NCBI GenBank assembly: GCA_003165855.1
Contig: PMXH01000445.1
Location: 2,711-10,881, forward strand
Direction of reading: 5' to 3'
DNA from: Acidobacteriaceae bacterium
GTDB taxonomy: Bacteria; Acidobacteriota; Terriglobia; Terriglobales; Acidobacteriaceae
DNA: 8,171 nucleotides
The notes under the pieces are model-generated. The model was not told where the DNA came from. It saw only the letters and a list, made by a program, of their open reading frames with translations, and did not search any database. The position numbers and the translations under genes were made by a program. Shown here one piece after another: positions 1 to 5,938 of the stretch; within the stretch, counting starts at the first letter, position 1, and each line of letters opens with the position of its first letter.

Positions 1-1
1 C

Positions 2-370
2 GGCGGCGATGCGCAGGTACTGGAGGCGATGCGATCCATTCTCACGGCCGAAGCCACTTACAGCAACCTCTATCGCACGGTGGGCTACACCTGTACGCTT
101 TCCGATCTCGATGGCTTCGGTGGTGGCGAGGTCAACGAGCACCAAGCCATGCTGATCGCCAGCGGTCTTGCCAGCGGGAGGAAGTACGGCTATGTATTCA
201 CGCTCTCGGGATGCACAGGAAGTCCCGCGATCGGCTTCCACCTTGTGGCCGCACCCGGAGGAAACAGTTTTGGGCGGCGCGCTTTCTGCTCGGACCAGTC
301 AGCGGCGATCCGCTACTCGGCCGATGGCAACCCTGCCGCCTGTCTCGCCAGCGGCATTCCGGTGCAGTGA
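2..370 (+). CDS. Type IV pilin-like protein, C-terminal part (5' end outside the window)
   Basis: The frame is open from the left edge (GGDAQVLEAMRSILTAEATY...) to a TGA at 368-370, giving about 122 visible residues. The helical start (LEAMRSILTAEATYSNLY), the 'GYTCTLSDLDG' and 'YVFTLSGCTG' strands and the terminal 'RAFCSDQSAAIRYSADG' block resemble the globular C-terminal domain of type IV pilins/pseudopilins common in Acidobacteriota. There, a long N-terminal helix with a prepilin cleavage site precedes this part. That N-terminus is not in the window, so membrane anchoring and processing cannot be checked. Four Cys (in YTC, SGC, AFC, AAC) could form disulfides outside the membrane. The ATG at 29 lies inside the domain and is probably not the true start. 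The gene converges on the DHH-type gene with about 46 bp between stops and no clear terminator hairpin. It may be a structural pilin, a minor pilin or a secretion pseudopilin. Confidence 0.7.
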   Translation, partial: GGDAQVLEAMRSILTAEATYSNLYRTVGYTCTLSDLDGFGGGEVNEHQAMLIASGLASGRKYGYVFTLSGCTGSPAIGFHLVAAPGGNSFGRRAFCSDQSAAIRYSADGNPAACLASGIPVQ

Positions 371-416
371 CACGATTCGCAATTCGCCAGGCCACTCAAA
401 GCGCCGCACCCGATTC

Positions 417-1391
417 TCAACCTTTTTGCGTGCGCACCGCGGCGCGGAGCTCATTCACGATTTCACGGGAGGCCTTAATCGCCGCCGCGTGCTGATTCAC
501 ATTGAACGAGATGGCCCCCACGCGCGCATGACCGCCTCCGCCGTAGCGCTCACAAATCTTCGCCAGATTGACCGCGGGCTCCAGGGGAGCCCAGGGATTC
601 GATCCCACCGAAACCTTCACGCGGAAGCTGCTCTTGCTCAGCCCCACGCTGTAGATCGATTCAGGATGCAGGTAGTAGGGAATGAACTTGTTGTAGCCTT
701 CGAGATCTTGATCCGTGATGTCGAAAAAAATTGTACCGTCTTTGCACTCGGAGCGCTGCCGCAGGATCTCGATTGAGATTTCGTGGCGCCGCATCAGCGG
801 CGGCAACAGAGGAGCCACAAACGGCTCTTCCAGAATGGCAGCCAGCGGCTTGACGGCCAGCAGTGGAATCAGGTTCGGAACAAATCCCTGATCCGGTGCG
901 GATTCGATGACCATGGTCAACTTCATGGCGGGCTGTTGCATCTCCACCGCCGTCTTCGCATCCGCATACAGAGCGCCGTCGATAATGTCGGTCCAATGCA
1001 CCAGGTCCGCCACGGGGCCGGGATCGAATCCAAAACGCTGCTGCGCAATCATCGCGATGAAACTGGTACACGACTTGAAGGCCGGATCATAAAACTTTCG
1101 ATTGCTTTCGTCCCGTTCAAAGTGCGCGGCGTCGGCGGAGGAGAGAAATGCGCTCTCATGATGGTCGAACCACCAGGTGATCTTAGGCGAACTGGAATAC
1201 TTGAAATCGACGATGGCATTCTCGTCACCATCGAAATGAGATTCGTCAAACAGCGCTCCCGCGCGATGGAGCAGGCCGGAAAAAACAAAGCTGGCGTCTT
1301 CGCGGATGCGCTCGCGGTAGAAGCGGGAGAAGAGCGCGGCGGAGGAAGCTCCGTCAAAGCACTTGTCGTGGTAGAAGACTCTGACTTTCAA
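417..1391 (-). CDS. DHH/DHHA1-family phosphoesterase-like protein
   Basis: This 324-residue protein has the signature of the DHH superfamily of metal-dependent phosphoesterases (RecJ, NrnA/oligoribonuclease-like and related proteins). Motif I is YHDKCFDG (D9, D13), motif II is IVDFKY (D62), motif III is the DHH triplet (76-78), and HWTDIID (132-138) follows. A DHHA1-type glycine-rich YGGGGH (283-288) sits near the C-terminus. These Asp/His residues normally bind two divalent metals, and GGGH contacts the substrate, usually a short oligonucleotide or cyclic dinucleotide product. I prefer the TTG at 1391: it starts directly on the beta strand KVRVFYHD and has a GGGG 6 nt upstream. The upstream ATG at 1448 would add 19 low-quality residues and has no Shine-Dalgarno. 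The substrate cannot be told from sequence alone; nucleic-acid or nucleotide phosphodiester hydrolysis is the family expectation. No partner gene is nearby. Confidence 0.8.
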   Translation of the reverse strand: MKVRVFYHDKCFDGASSAALFSRFYRERIREDASFVFSGLLHRAGALFDESHFDGDENAIVDFKYSSSPKITWWFDHHESAFLSSADAAHFERDESNRKFYDPAFKSCTSFIAMIAQQRFGFDPGPVADLVHWTDIIDGALYADAKTAVEMQQPAMKLTMVIESAPDQGFVPNLIPLLAVKPLAAILEEPFVAPLLPPLMRRHEISIEILRQRSECKDGTIFFDITDQDLEGYNKFIPYYLHPESIYSVGLSKSSFRVKVSVGSNPWAPLEPAVNLAKICERYGGGGHARVGAISFNVNQHAAAIKASREIVNELRAAVRTQKG

Positions 1392-1626
1392 TCGATTCCC
1401 CAGTTGTCCAAAATTTCCGCCGACCCGCGAAGGCCACAACCGGGGCATTTCGAAGGACAGGGTAAAAGCTAATAGGATTGACAGCTTAGAGGAAGAAAGT
1501 CAAGGGCCAGGGCTCCGAATGGCTGCGGTGCCGAACCTATTTCCGACACTGGGCAGCCTGCCAACCGCAGCTAGCCTTGCTCCCACGCAGTCCGAGCAGT
1601 TTTCAGTTCCCACTAACACCCAAGGC

Positions 1627-2058
1627 CTAGCCCGCCTGCTGCATCGCCAGGTCGCCGATCACGGGCAGCTTGAACATTTGGCCCTGGTTCGCCTTCAGCA
1701 AAAGAATGATCCAGAGAATGAACGCGCCCAGCGCGACTAGCGCGTGCAAAGGACCAGTGAGGAAAATCAAGAACGGTACCACCGTCGCAATCGAAAGCGC
1801 GATCTGGATGGCAAACACCGCCACACAGAAGAAGATGCTCTGAAACGAGTGAAAGCGGACAAACCGGCTCTTGTTGTAGGGCTCGACCACAAGAAAGACG
1901 ATGGCCGGGATGATGGTCACGTAAGCCAACATTCCCGCCACGTTGTCAGTTAGCCCCGTACCGGTGCTGACTGGAGCGACTGCGGGCCGGCCGCTGCAGG
2001 CCGCACACGTGGTTGCGCCGTCGGCAATCTGTGCGCCACACTGGTTGCAAAAAGCCAT
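1627..2058 (-). CDS. Zinc-ribbon plus DUF4870/Tic20-like membrane protein (paralog A)
   Basis: This 143-residue protein begins with a zinc ribbon, CNQC (C4, C7) and CAAC (C18, C21). A linker of about 15 residues follows, then about three hydrophobic segments (roughly 39-58, 74-100, 104-122). The conserved block EPYNKSRFVRFHSFQ (59-73) and the C-terminal KANQGQMFKLPVIGDLA resemble the DUF4870/UPF0132 Tic20-like small membrane proteins, whose biochemical role is unknown. The start is well supported: GGAGG lies 8 nt before the ATG. A close paralog lies 137 bp upstream on the same strand, so the two may be co-transcribed. The ribbon probably faces the cytoplasm, but topology and metal binding are inference. 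Confidence 0.85.
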   Translation of the reverse strand: MAFCNQCGAQIADGATTCAACSGRPAVAPVSTGTGLTDNVAGMLAYVTIIPAIVFLVVEPYNKSRFVRFHSFQSIFFCVAVFAIQIALSIATVVPFLIFLTGPLHALVALGAFILWIILLLKANQGQMFKLPVIGDLAMQQAG

Positions 2059-2195
2059 TGGAGTTTCCTCCGTTTCTTAGTTCAACATCTTAGATTTCAC
2101 GCAGTCGCACCAGTTCCGTCGCGAGCGACGTTGCGGAAAGGTACCAGAAAGCGGAATCCGAAGCAAACGGCGATTCAGGGTAACGTTCCTGGGTC

Positions 2196-2654
2196 TTAGC
2201 TCGAAACCGTTTGCCGTTCCGCAAAATCGCCCACCAAAGGGAGCTTATACATCTCGCCCTGCAGGGCTTTTACGATGACCACAAGCCAAATTACAACCAG
2301 CGCCAGACTGACCAGCATGGAGACCAGCAGGAAGAACAAGCGACCGAGGAGCGGAATGAAAAACAGCAAGTAACCCGCGACCCGCAGCCCCGCCCCAATC
2401 ACCACAGCCGACAGGCACAACCCCAGGCACTGGAAGGAATGAAAACGCACGAAGCGATTCTTGCTATAGGGTTCGACCAGGAGGAAAACGATCACTGGGA
2501 CGACACAATAAGCCAGCGCCCCGGCCACCGTCTCAGGCAGCACTCCAACCTTTCCTTGAGCGCGCTCCGCCGGCCGCATGGCGTGCCCGCAACCCGGACA
2601 AAAGGCCGCAGTATCGGGCATGGACGCGGCACATTGAGGGCAGGAAATGGACAT
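2196..2654 (-). CDS. Zinc-ribbon plus DUF4870/Tic20-like membrane protein (paralog B)
   Basis: This 152-residue protein has the same plan as its neighbour. An N-terminal zinc ribbon CPQC (C5, C8)/CPGC (C19, C22) is followed by a linker and membrane segments around 41-61, 76-102 and 104-129. It shares EPYSKNRFVRFHSFQ (61-75) and the C-terminal KALQGEMYKLPLVGDFA with paralog A, so the pair are recognisable duplicates. I chose the ATG at 2654 because it starts right at the ribbon. An in-frame GTG at 2681 would add nine residues, and the nearby AAGG abuts that GTG too closely to serve it. The gene is divergent from the LysR regulator, so any control of it would act through the 124-bp region between them. 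Function is unknown. Confidence 0.82.
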   Translation of the reverse strand: MSISCPQCAASMPDTAAFCPGCGHAMRPAERAQGKVGVLPETVAGALAYCVVPVIVFLLVEPYSKNRFVRFHSFQCLGLCLSAVVIGAGLRVAGYLLFFIPLLGRLFFLLVSMLVSLALVVIWLVVIVKALQGEMYKLPLVGDFAERQTVSS

Positions 2655-2721
2655 GAATGAGAGCAACCCGCTGCCGCGCACCTTATCAGAATGCAGTGCG
2701 GCAAGGCAAACCCCTGAATTT

Positions 2722-2746
2722 CTGTAAGCGTACCGTAACTATACAG
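2722..2746. promoter_or_regulatory. Imperfect palindrome upstream of lysR, candidate operator
   Basis: The 25-bp element reads CTGTA-N4-TAC-N-GTA-N4-TACAG, with both half-site pairs symmetric about position 2734. It lies about 38 bp before the expected transcription start of the LysR gene and overlaps the place of its -35 box. LysR-type regulators usually bind interrupted dyads of this size and repress their own gene from such positions. The site also lies in the divergent region shared with paralog B. Binding is inferred. Confidence 0.45.
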
Positions 2747-2759
2747 GCGCGAAGTCCGC

Positions 2760-2765
2760 TATAAT
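2760..2765 (+). promoter_or_regulatory. -10 box (TATAAT) of the LysR gene
   Basis: A consensus TATAAT ends 13 nt before the ATG at 2779. No good -35 is visible at 16-18 bp, as expected for a regulated promoter. The 5' UTR would be only about 5-8 nt and no Shine-Dalgarno is present, so the mRNA would be nearly leaderless. Confidence 0.55.
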
Positions 2766-2778
2766 CTTCTACTTACTC

Positions 2779-3693
2779 ATGGACTTCGATCAGCTTATTA
2801 CTTTCCTCGAGGTGGCACGGCAACGCAGCTTCTCTCGCGCGGGAGAGAAAGTCTTCCGTTCCCAGTCGGCGGTCAGCGCGCAGATCCGCCAACTGGAGCA
2901 GGAATACGGCGACCGCCTTCTCGACCGCTCGGGCAAAACCGTCAAGCTCACTCCCGCCGGTCAAATCTTCTACGAATATGCTCTGCGCCTGAAGAGTCTG
3001 CGGGATGAGTCGTTGGTGGCCGTCGCGGACCATGGCCACACGCCGCGTGGCACACTCATGGTCGGCGCCAATGAAGCCACGTGCCTTTATGTTTTGCCTG
3101 AGGTGTTTGCCGAGTACTGCCACCGTTATCCTGATGTGCAGATCAGCATCTATCGAAACTTCACCTACAAGATCGTGGAGAAATTGGAGAACGGCTCGCT
3201 CGATGTGGGCATCCTCAGCCTGCCGGTGCAGTCTCCCAGCCTGAAGATCCAGCCCATCTTTCGCGACCGCCTGATGTTGATGGTGAGCCCCCAGAACCCG
3301 CTCGCCAAGTTGAAATCGGCGCCGGTCAGCGAACTCGTGAAGTACCCTCTGCTTCTGCCCAAGACCGGCCACACGCGCCGGCTGCTGGATAAACTTTTCC
3401 GCGAGTACCACACCGAACTCAAAGTCCGAATGGAGTTGCCCAGCATCGGGATGATCAAGAGCTTTGTCGCGGCCGATCTTGGCGTCTCCCTCATCAGCGC
3501 ATCTTTTGCGCGCGATGAAGTGGCCGCCGGTCGCGTAAAGTTGATTGAGTTGGAAGGCGCCGAACTGTGGCGCGAACTCGGCCTCGCCTACCGGCGCGAC
3601 CGCACTCTCTCCGTCGCCAACAAAGCATTCATTGCAGTGGCGCGGCAGCTCTCAAGTTACGTTAAGAAGACGGACGCTACGGCCCACGCATAA
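2779..3693 (+). CDS. LysR-type transcriptional regulator, next to the sulfur assimilation operon
   Basis: The 304-residue length is typical for the family. Residues 1-60 form the winged helix-turn-helix: MDFDQLITFLEVARQRSFSR, then VFRSQSAVSAQIRQLEQEYG, with the usual S-A-V-S recognition helix and KLTPAG wing. A linker helix (about 61-88) precedes the two-lobed effector domain (about 90-295; RGTLMVGANEA, LDVGILSLPV, SFVAADLGVSLI). The start is fixed by the HTH. The gene is convergent with cysH, with stops 8 bp apart, which suggests but does not prove that it controls the sulfur operon in the way CysB/Cbl-type LysR proteins do elsewhere. The effector cannot be predicted. Its own promoter region carries a palindrome suited to autoregulation. 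Confidence 0.93.
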   Translation: MDFDQLITFLEVARQRSFSRAGEKVFRSQSAVSAQIRQLEQEYGDRLLDRSGKTVKLTPAGQIFYEYALRLKSLRDESLVAVADHGHTPRGTLMVGANEATCLYVLPEVFAEYCHRYPDVQISIYRNFTYKIVEKLENGSLDVGILSLPVQSPSLKIQPIFRDRLMLMVSPQNPLAKLKSAPVSELVKYPLLLPKTGHTRRLLDKLFREYHTELKVRMELPSIGMIKSFVAADLGVSLISASFARDEVAAGRVKLIELEGAELWRELGLAYRRDRTLSVANKAFIAVARQLSSYVKKTDATAHA

Positions 3694-3701
3694 ATTCTTC
3701 C

Positions 3702-4424
3702 TCATGCATCGCTTCCGGCGGATTTGGTCAACACCTGCGGTCGAATAATGTGCAATCCACACTCGGTCTTGGCAGATCCAGACCAGCGCCCTGCCCTCGG
3801 GTCTTCTCCAGGCCGCACTGCCCGCGTGCAATGCGTGCAGCCAATGCTGGGGTAGTCGCGGTCGTGCAGCGCGTTGTAGGGCACGTCGTGCTCGTGGATG
3901 TAGCGCCACACCTGCTTTGAGCTCCAGTCGGCAATCGGATTGATCTTTACCAGGTCAAATTTGTCGTCCCACTCGATCTTTCCGGCGCTCGCGCGCGCTG
4001 CGGTCTGGTCGCGTCGAATGCTGGTAATCCAAGCCTGCAGTGAGCCCAGCTTGCGCCGCAGCGGCTTGACCTTCCGCATATTGCAGCATTGATCGGCATT
4101 CCGTTGCCACAGCGCCGGACCATGAACCCGCTCTTGTTCCTCCGGCGAAGAGAGCGGAAGAACTCTTTCAATCACGATGCCATACTTCTGTTCCACCTGG
4201 TCCATCAGGTTATAGGTCTCAGGAAACAGAAACTCGGTATCCAGCGTGAACAAGCGAAAATTCTGCCGCACCCGCGAAGCAATGTCGATCAGCACCATGC
4301 CCTCGGCGCCAAAAGCGGAAGAGATGGCCACGGCATTTCCGAAACTGTCGAACGCCCATTCCAGGACGTGCTCGGGCGTCCAGGCTTCCGCGTTAATTTG
4401 CAGTTCTGCAACCTTTTCTTTCAT
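3702..4424 (-). CDS. cysH: Adenylyl-sulfate (APS) reductase, thioredoxin-dependent
   Basis: This enzyme reduces activated sulfate to sulfite in assimilatory sulfur metabolism. The 240-residue protein has the PP-loop fold start (SSAFGAEG, 35-42), FTLDTEFLFPETY (59-71), the substrate-binding IRRDQTAARA (136-145) and the C-terminal catalytic KTECGLH (Cys222). The pairs Cys113-Cys114 (QCCNMRK) and Cys196/Cys199 (GCTHC) are the [4Fe-4S] ligands. They mark an APS-type enzyme rather than the cluster-free PAPS reductase, so APS kinase would not be needed. The ATG overlaps the cobA TGA in an ATGA junction, and a GAGGAG (4433-4438) lies 8 nt upstream, so translational coupling is likely. It is the last gene of the operon. 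Substrate choice is inferred from the cysteine pairs. Confidence 0.93.
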   Translation of the reverse strand: MKEKVAELQINAEAWTPEHVLEWAFDSFGNAVAISSAFGAEGMVLIDIASRVRQNFRLFTLDTEFLFPETYNLMDQVEQKYGIVIERVLPLSSPEEQERVHGPALWQRNADQCCNMRKVKPLRRKLGSLQAWITSIRRDQTAARASAGKIEWDDKFDLVKINPIADWSSKQVWRYIHEHDVPYNALHDRDYPSIGCTHCTRAVRPGEDPRAGRWSGSAKTECGLHIIRPQVLTKSAGSDA

Positions 4425-5251
4425 GCCAAAGGCTCCTCATCTGGTCTCGAACTCTCGACCGGCAAAAGAACGCTTCGGGCAAACGTGGTAGCCAATCCCT
4501 GCTCTGGCCCGGGGAGGCTCGCTGCTTCCGCGACTAACCCGCGATCGGCGAATCTCACCACCTCACCAACAACCAGCAGGGTTGGAGATGCGAGCCTTGG
4601 CGACTGAGGGAGATCCGAAACCGTCGTACGGTGTATCCGCTGCTGGGGAGTTGTCGCGCGGGAGATAATTGCGCAAGGCGTCTCTCCCGCGAATCCGGCG
4701 GCCGTGAGCCGGTTGGCCAGCAAGGCGAAGTTGTGACCCGGCATGTAGACGACAAGGGTCGCGTCGTCGGACGCAACCCGGCTCCAGTCCAAGTCGTCGT
4801 TGCCGGAAGCGCGCTGGCCGGTCATCAGGACCAGGGTGGAGGAAGTCTTCCGATGGGTTAGCGGAATTCCGGCTGCAGCCGCGGCCCCCAGGGCCGAGGT
4901 CACACCGGGAACAATTTCATATTCAATGTTGGATCGTCGCATCTCTTCGATCTCCTCTCCGGCGCGGCCAAAGATCAGCGGGTCTCCACTCTTCAGCCGC
5001 ACCACCTGCAATCCCGAAGCAGCCCGCGTTACCAGCAGAAAATTGATCTCCTCCTGACGCATGGCCTTGCTCCCACAGCGCTTGCCCACGTTCTGCACTT
5101 GAGTAGTTGGCGGAATCAGAGCCAATATTTCGGGCGCGACCAGATCGTCGTGCAGCACGACGTCGGCGGTCCGCAGCAATCGCAGAGCCTTCACCGTAAG
5201 CAAGTCCGGATCACCCGGCCCCGCGCCCACCAGATACACCTTGCCGCTCAT
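4421..5251 (-). CDS. cobA: Uroporphyrinogen-III C-methyltransferase (SUMT)
   Basis: It transfers two methyl groups from S-adenosylmethionine to uroporphyrinogen III to give precorrin-2, the branch point to siroheme and cobalamin. The 276-residue protein shows the SAM-methylase motifs in order: VYLVGAGPGDPDLLTVKA (5-22), VVRLKSGDPLIFGRAGEE (83-100), VPGVTSA (114-120), GIPLTHR (128-134) and the VVYMPGHN strand-loop (167-174). About 35 residues after the conserved core (from about 240) look unstructured. An AGGAGG (5260-5265) lies 8 nt before the ATG, inside the last codons of the upstream gene, whose TGA overlaps this ATG. Placement beside the dehydrogenase/ferrochelatase and sulfite reductase says its role here is siroheme for Sir. 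The E. coli CysG fusion is split here into two genes. Confidence 0.95.
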   Translation of the reverse strand: MSGKVYLVGAGPGDPDLLTVKALRLLRTADVVLHDDLVAPEILALIPPTTQVQNVGKRCGSKAMRQEEINFLLVTRAASGLQVVRLKSGDPLIFGRAGEEIEEMRRSNIEYEIVPGVTSALGAAAAAGIPLTHRKTSSTLVLMTGQRASGNDDLDWSRVASDDATLVVYMPGHNFALLANRLTAAGFAGETPCAIISRATTPQQRIHRTTVSDLPQSPRLASPTLLVVGEVVRFADRGLVAEAASLPGPEQGLATTFARSVLLPVESSRPDEEPLA

Positions 5252-5916
5252 GCCGTTACCCTCCTGTCGTTCGTAGCCTCGTTCATTGCGTCGTTCGCTG
5301 CGTCGTTCGCAGCCTCGTCTTTCGCCGACTCTTCCGTCAGTGCCGCCTTCAAAGCCTCACGGCTCGCCAGCGAATGCAACAACTCGCGCTTGCGTTGTGG
5401 GTCAAGATCGCTGGCCAGCACCAGCCTTCGCGTCTCCCCGAGTTCCGCAACCCATCGCGCGTATCCCGGACCAAACTGTCGTTCCAACTGTTGCCGAAGC
5501 TTTTGCGACAGAGAAGGACTCTGCCCACTCGTTGAAATCGCAATCTGCAGATCGCCCCGCCGCACCACCGCGGGATAATAGAAGTCGCAATACTCCGGGA
5601 CGTCCACCACATTGCACAGAACTCCACGCTCCTGCGCTGCACGATGGATCGATCCATTGAGTTCGCGCGACGCCGTGGCCACCACAGCCAGGAATGTTCT
5701 TTCGAGATCGGTCTCAGCAAAGGGGCGTATCTCTAGCGTGATCTTCCCGGCTCTCGCCCACGCGTGCACCGCTTCGCTCGCCTCGAGAGCAATCACGTGA
5801 ATACACGCGCCCGTGTCGATGAGCCCGCCGATCTTAGGCTCGCCAACCTTGCCGGCTCCGACCACCAGGCAACGTTTGCCTTCGAGTTTCAAGAACATGG
5901 GGAACAAGCTGTTCAT
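5248..5916 (-). CDS. Precorrin-2 dehydrogenase / sirohydrochlorin ferrochelatase (CysG N-terminal/Met8-like)
   Basis: This 222-residue protein would oxidise precorrin-2 with NAD+ and insert iron to finish siroheme. The Rossmann strand-loop is CLVVGAGKVGEPK (16-28). The signature NVVDVPEYCDFYYPAVVRRG (102-121) contains D105, equivalent to the catalytic Asp of CysG/Met8. It is followed by IAISTSGQSPSLS (126-138). The start at 5916 is backed by a GGAG 8-9 nt upstream. The frame stays open to 6210, but that extension lies inside sir and looks out of frame. Only 22 bp separate it from sir, and it ends in an ATGA overlap with cobA. The last 25 residues are a low-complexity repeat (AAND-AAND-AMNE-ATND) from a 12-bp tandem repeat, not part of the enzyme fold. 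In some relatives this family has dehydrogenase activity only. Confidence 0.92.
   Translation of the reverse strand: MNSLFPMFLKLEGKRCLVVGAGKVGEPKIGGLIDTGACIHVIALEASEAVHAWARAGKITLEIRPFAETDLERTFLAVVATASRELNGSIHRAAQERGVLCNVVDVPEYCDFYYPAVVRRGDLQIAISTSGQSPSLSQKLRQQLERQFGPGYARWVAELGETRRLVLASDLDPQRKRELLHSLASREALKAALTEESAKDEAANDAANDAMNEATNDRRVTA
5267..5326. repeat. 12-bp tandem repeat at the 3' end of the precorrin-2 dehydrogenase gene
   Basis: Five consecutive 12-bp units begin TCGTTCGTAGCC, TCGTTCATTGCG, TCGTTCGCTGCG, TCGTTCGCAGCC and TCGTCTTTCGCC (+ strand). The first four match TCGTTCNNNGCS and the fifth is decayed. The unit length is a multiple of three, so copy changes stay in frame and add a four-residue A-x-N-D/E block. 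The repeat lies just upstream of the cobA ribosome binding site. Confidence 0.85.
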
Positions 5917-5938
5917 TGTGAATTCTCCAGATGCTCCG

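Noticed and set aside
168..776. Long + strand frame of 202 codons
   Set aside because: It overlaps the pilin and the DHH gene antisense, has no family-like motifs, and the opposite strand encodes a clear enzyme.
783..1472. + strand frame of 229 codons
   Set aside because: Antisense to the DHH phosphoesterase, whose motifs are intact; composition is typical of a shadow frame.
1522..1571. Inverted repeat GCTGCGGT/ACCGCAGC downstream of paralog A
   Set aside because: The 34-nt spacer and lack of a T-tract make a terminator unconvincing.
1519..1740. 73-codon + strand frame
   Set aside because: Half of it is antisense to paralog A, there is no ribosome site, and no family is recognised.
2114..2138. 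TTCCG...CGGAA with internal GTCGC-ga-GCGAC between the paralogs
   Set aside because: Short arms and a two-base loop; could be chance in GC-rich DNA and has no T-tract.
5267..5326. CRISPR-like array
   Set aside because: The units are contiguous 12-bp repeats without spacers and lie inside a coding frame.
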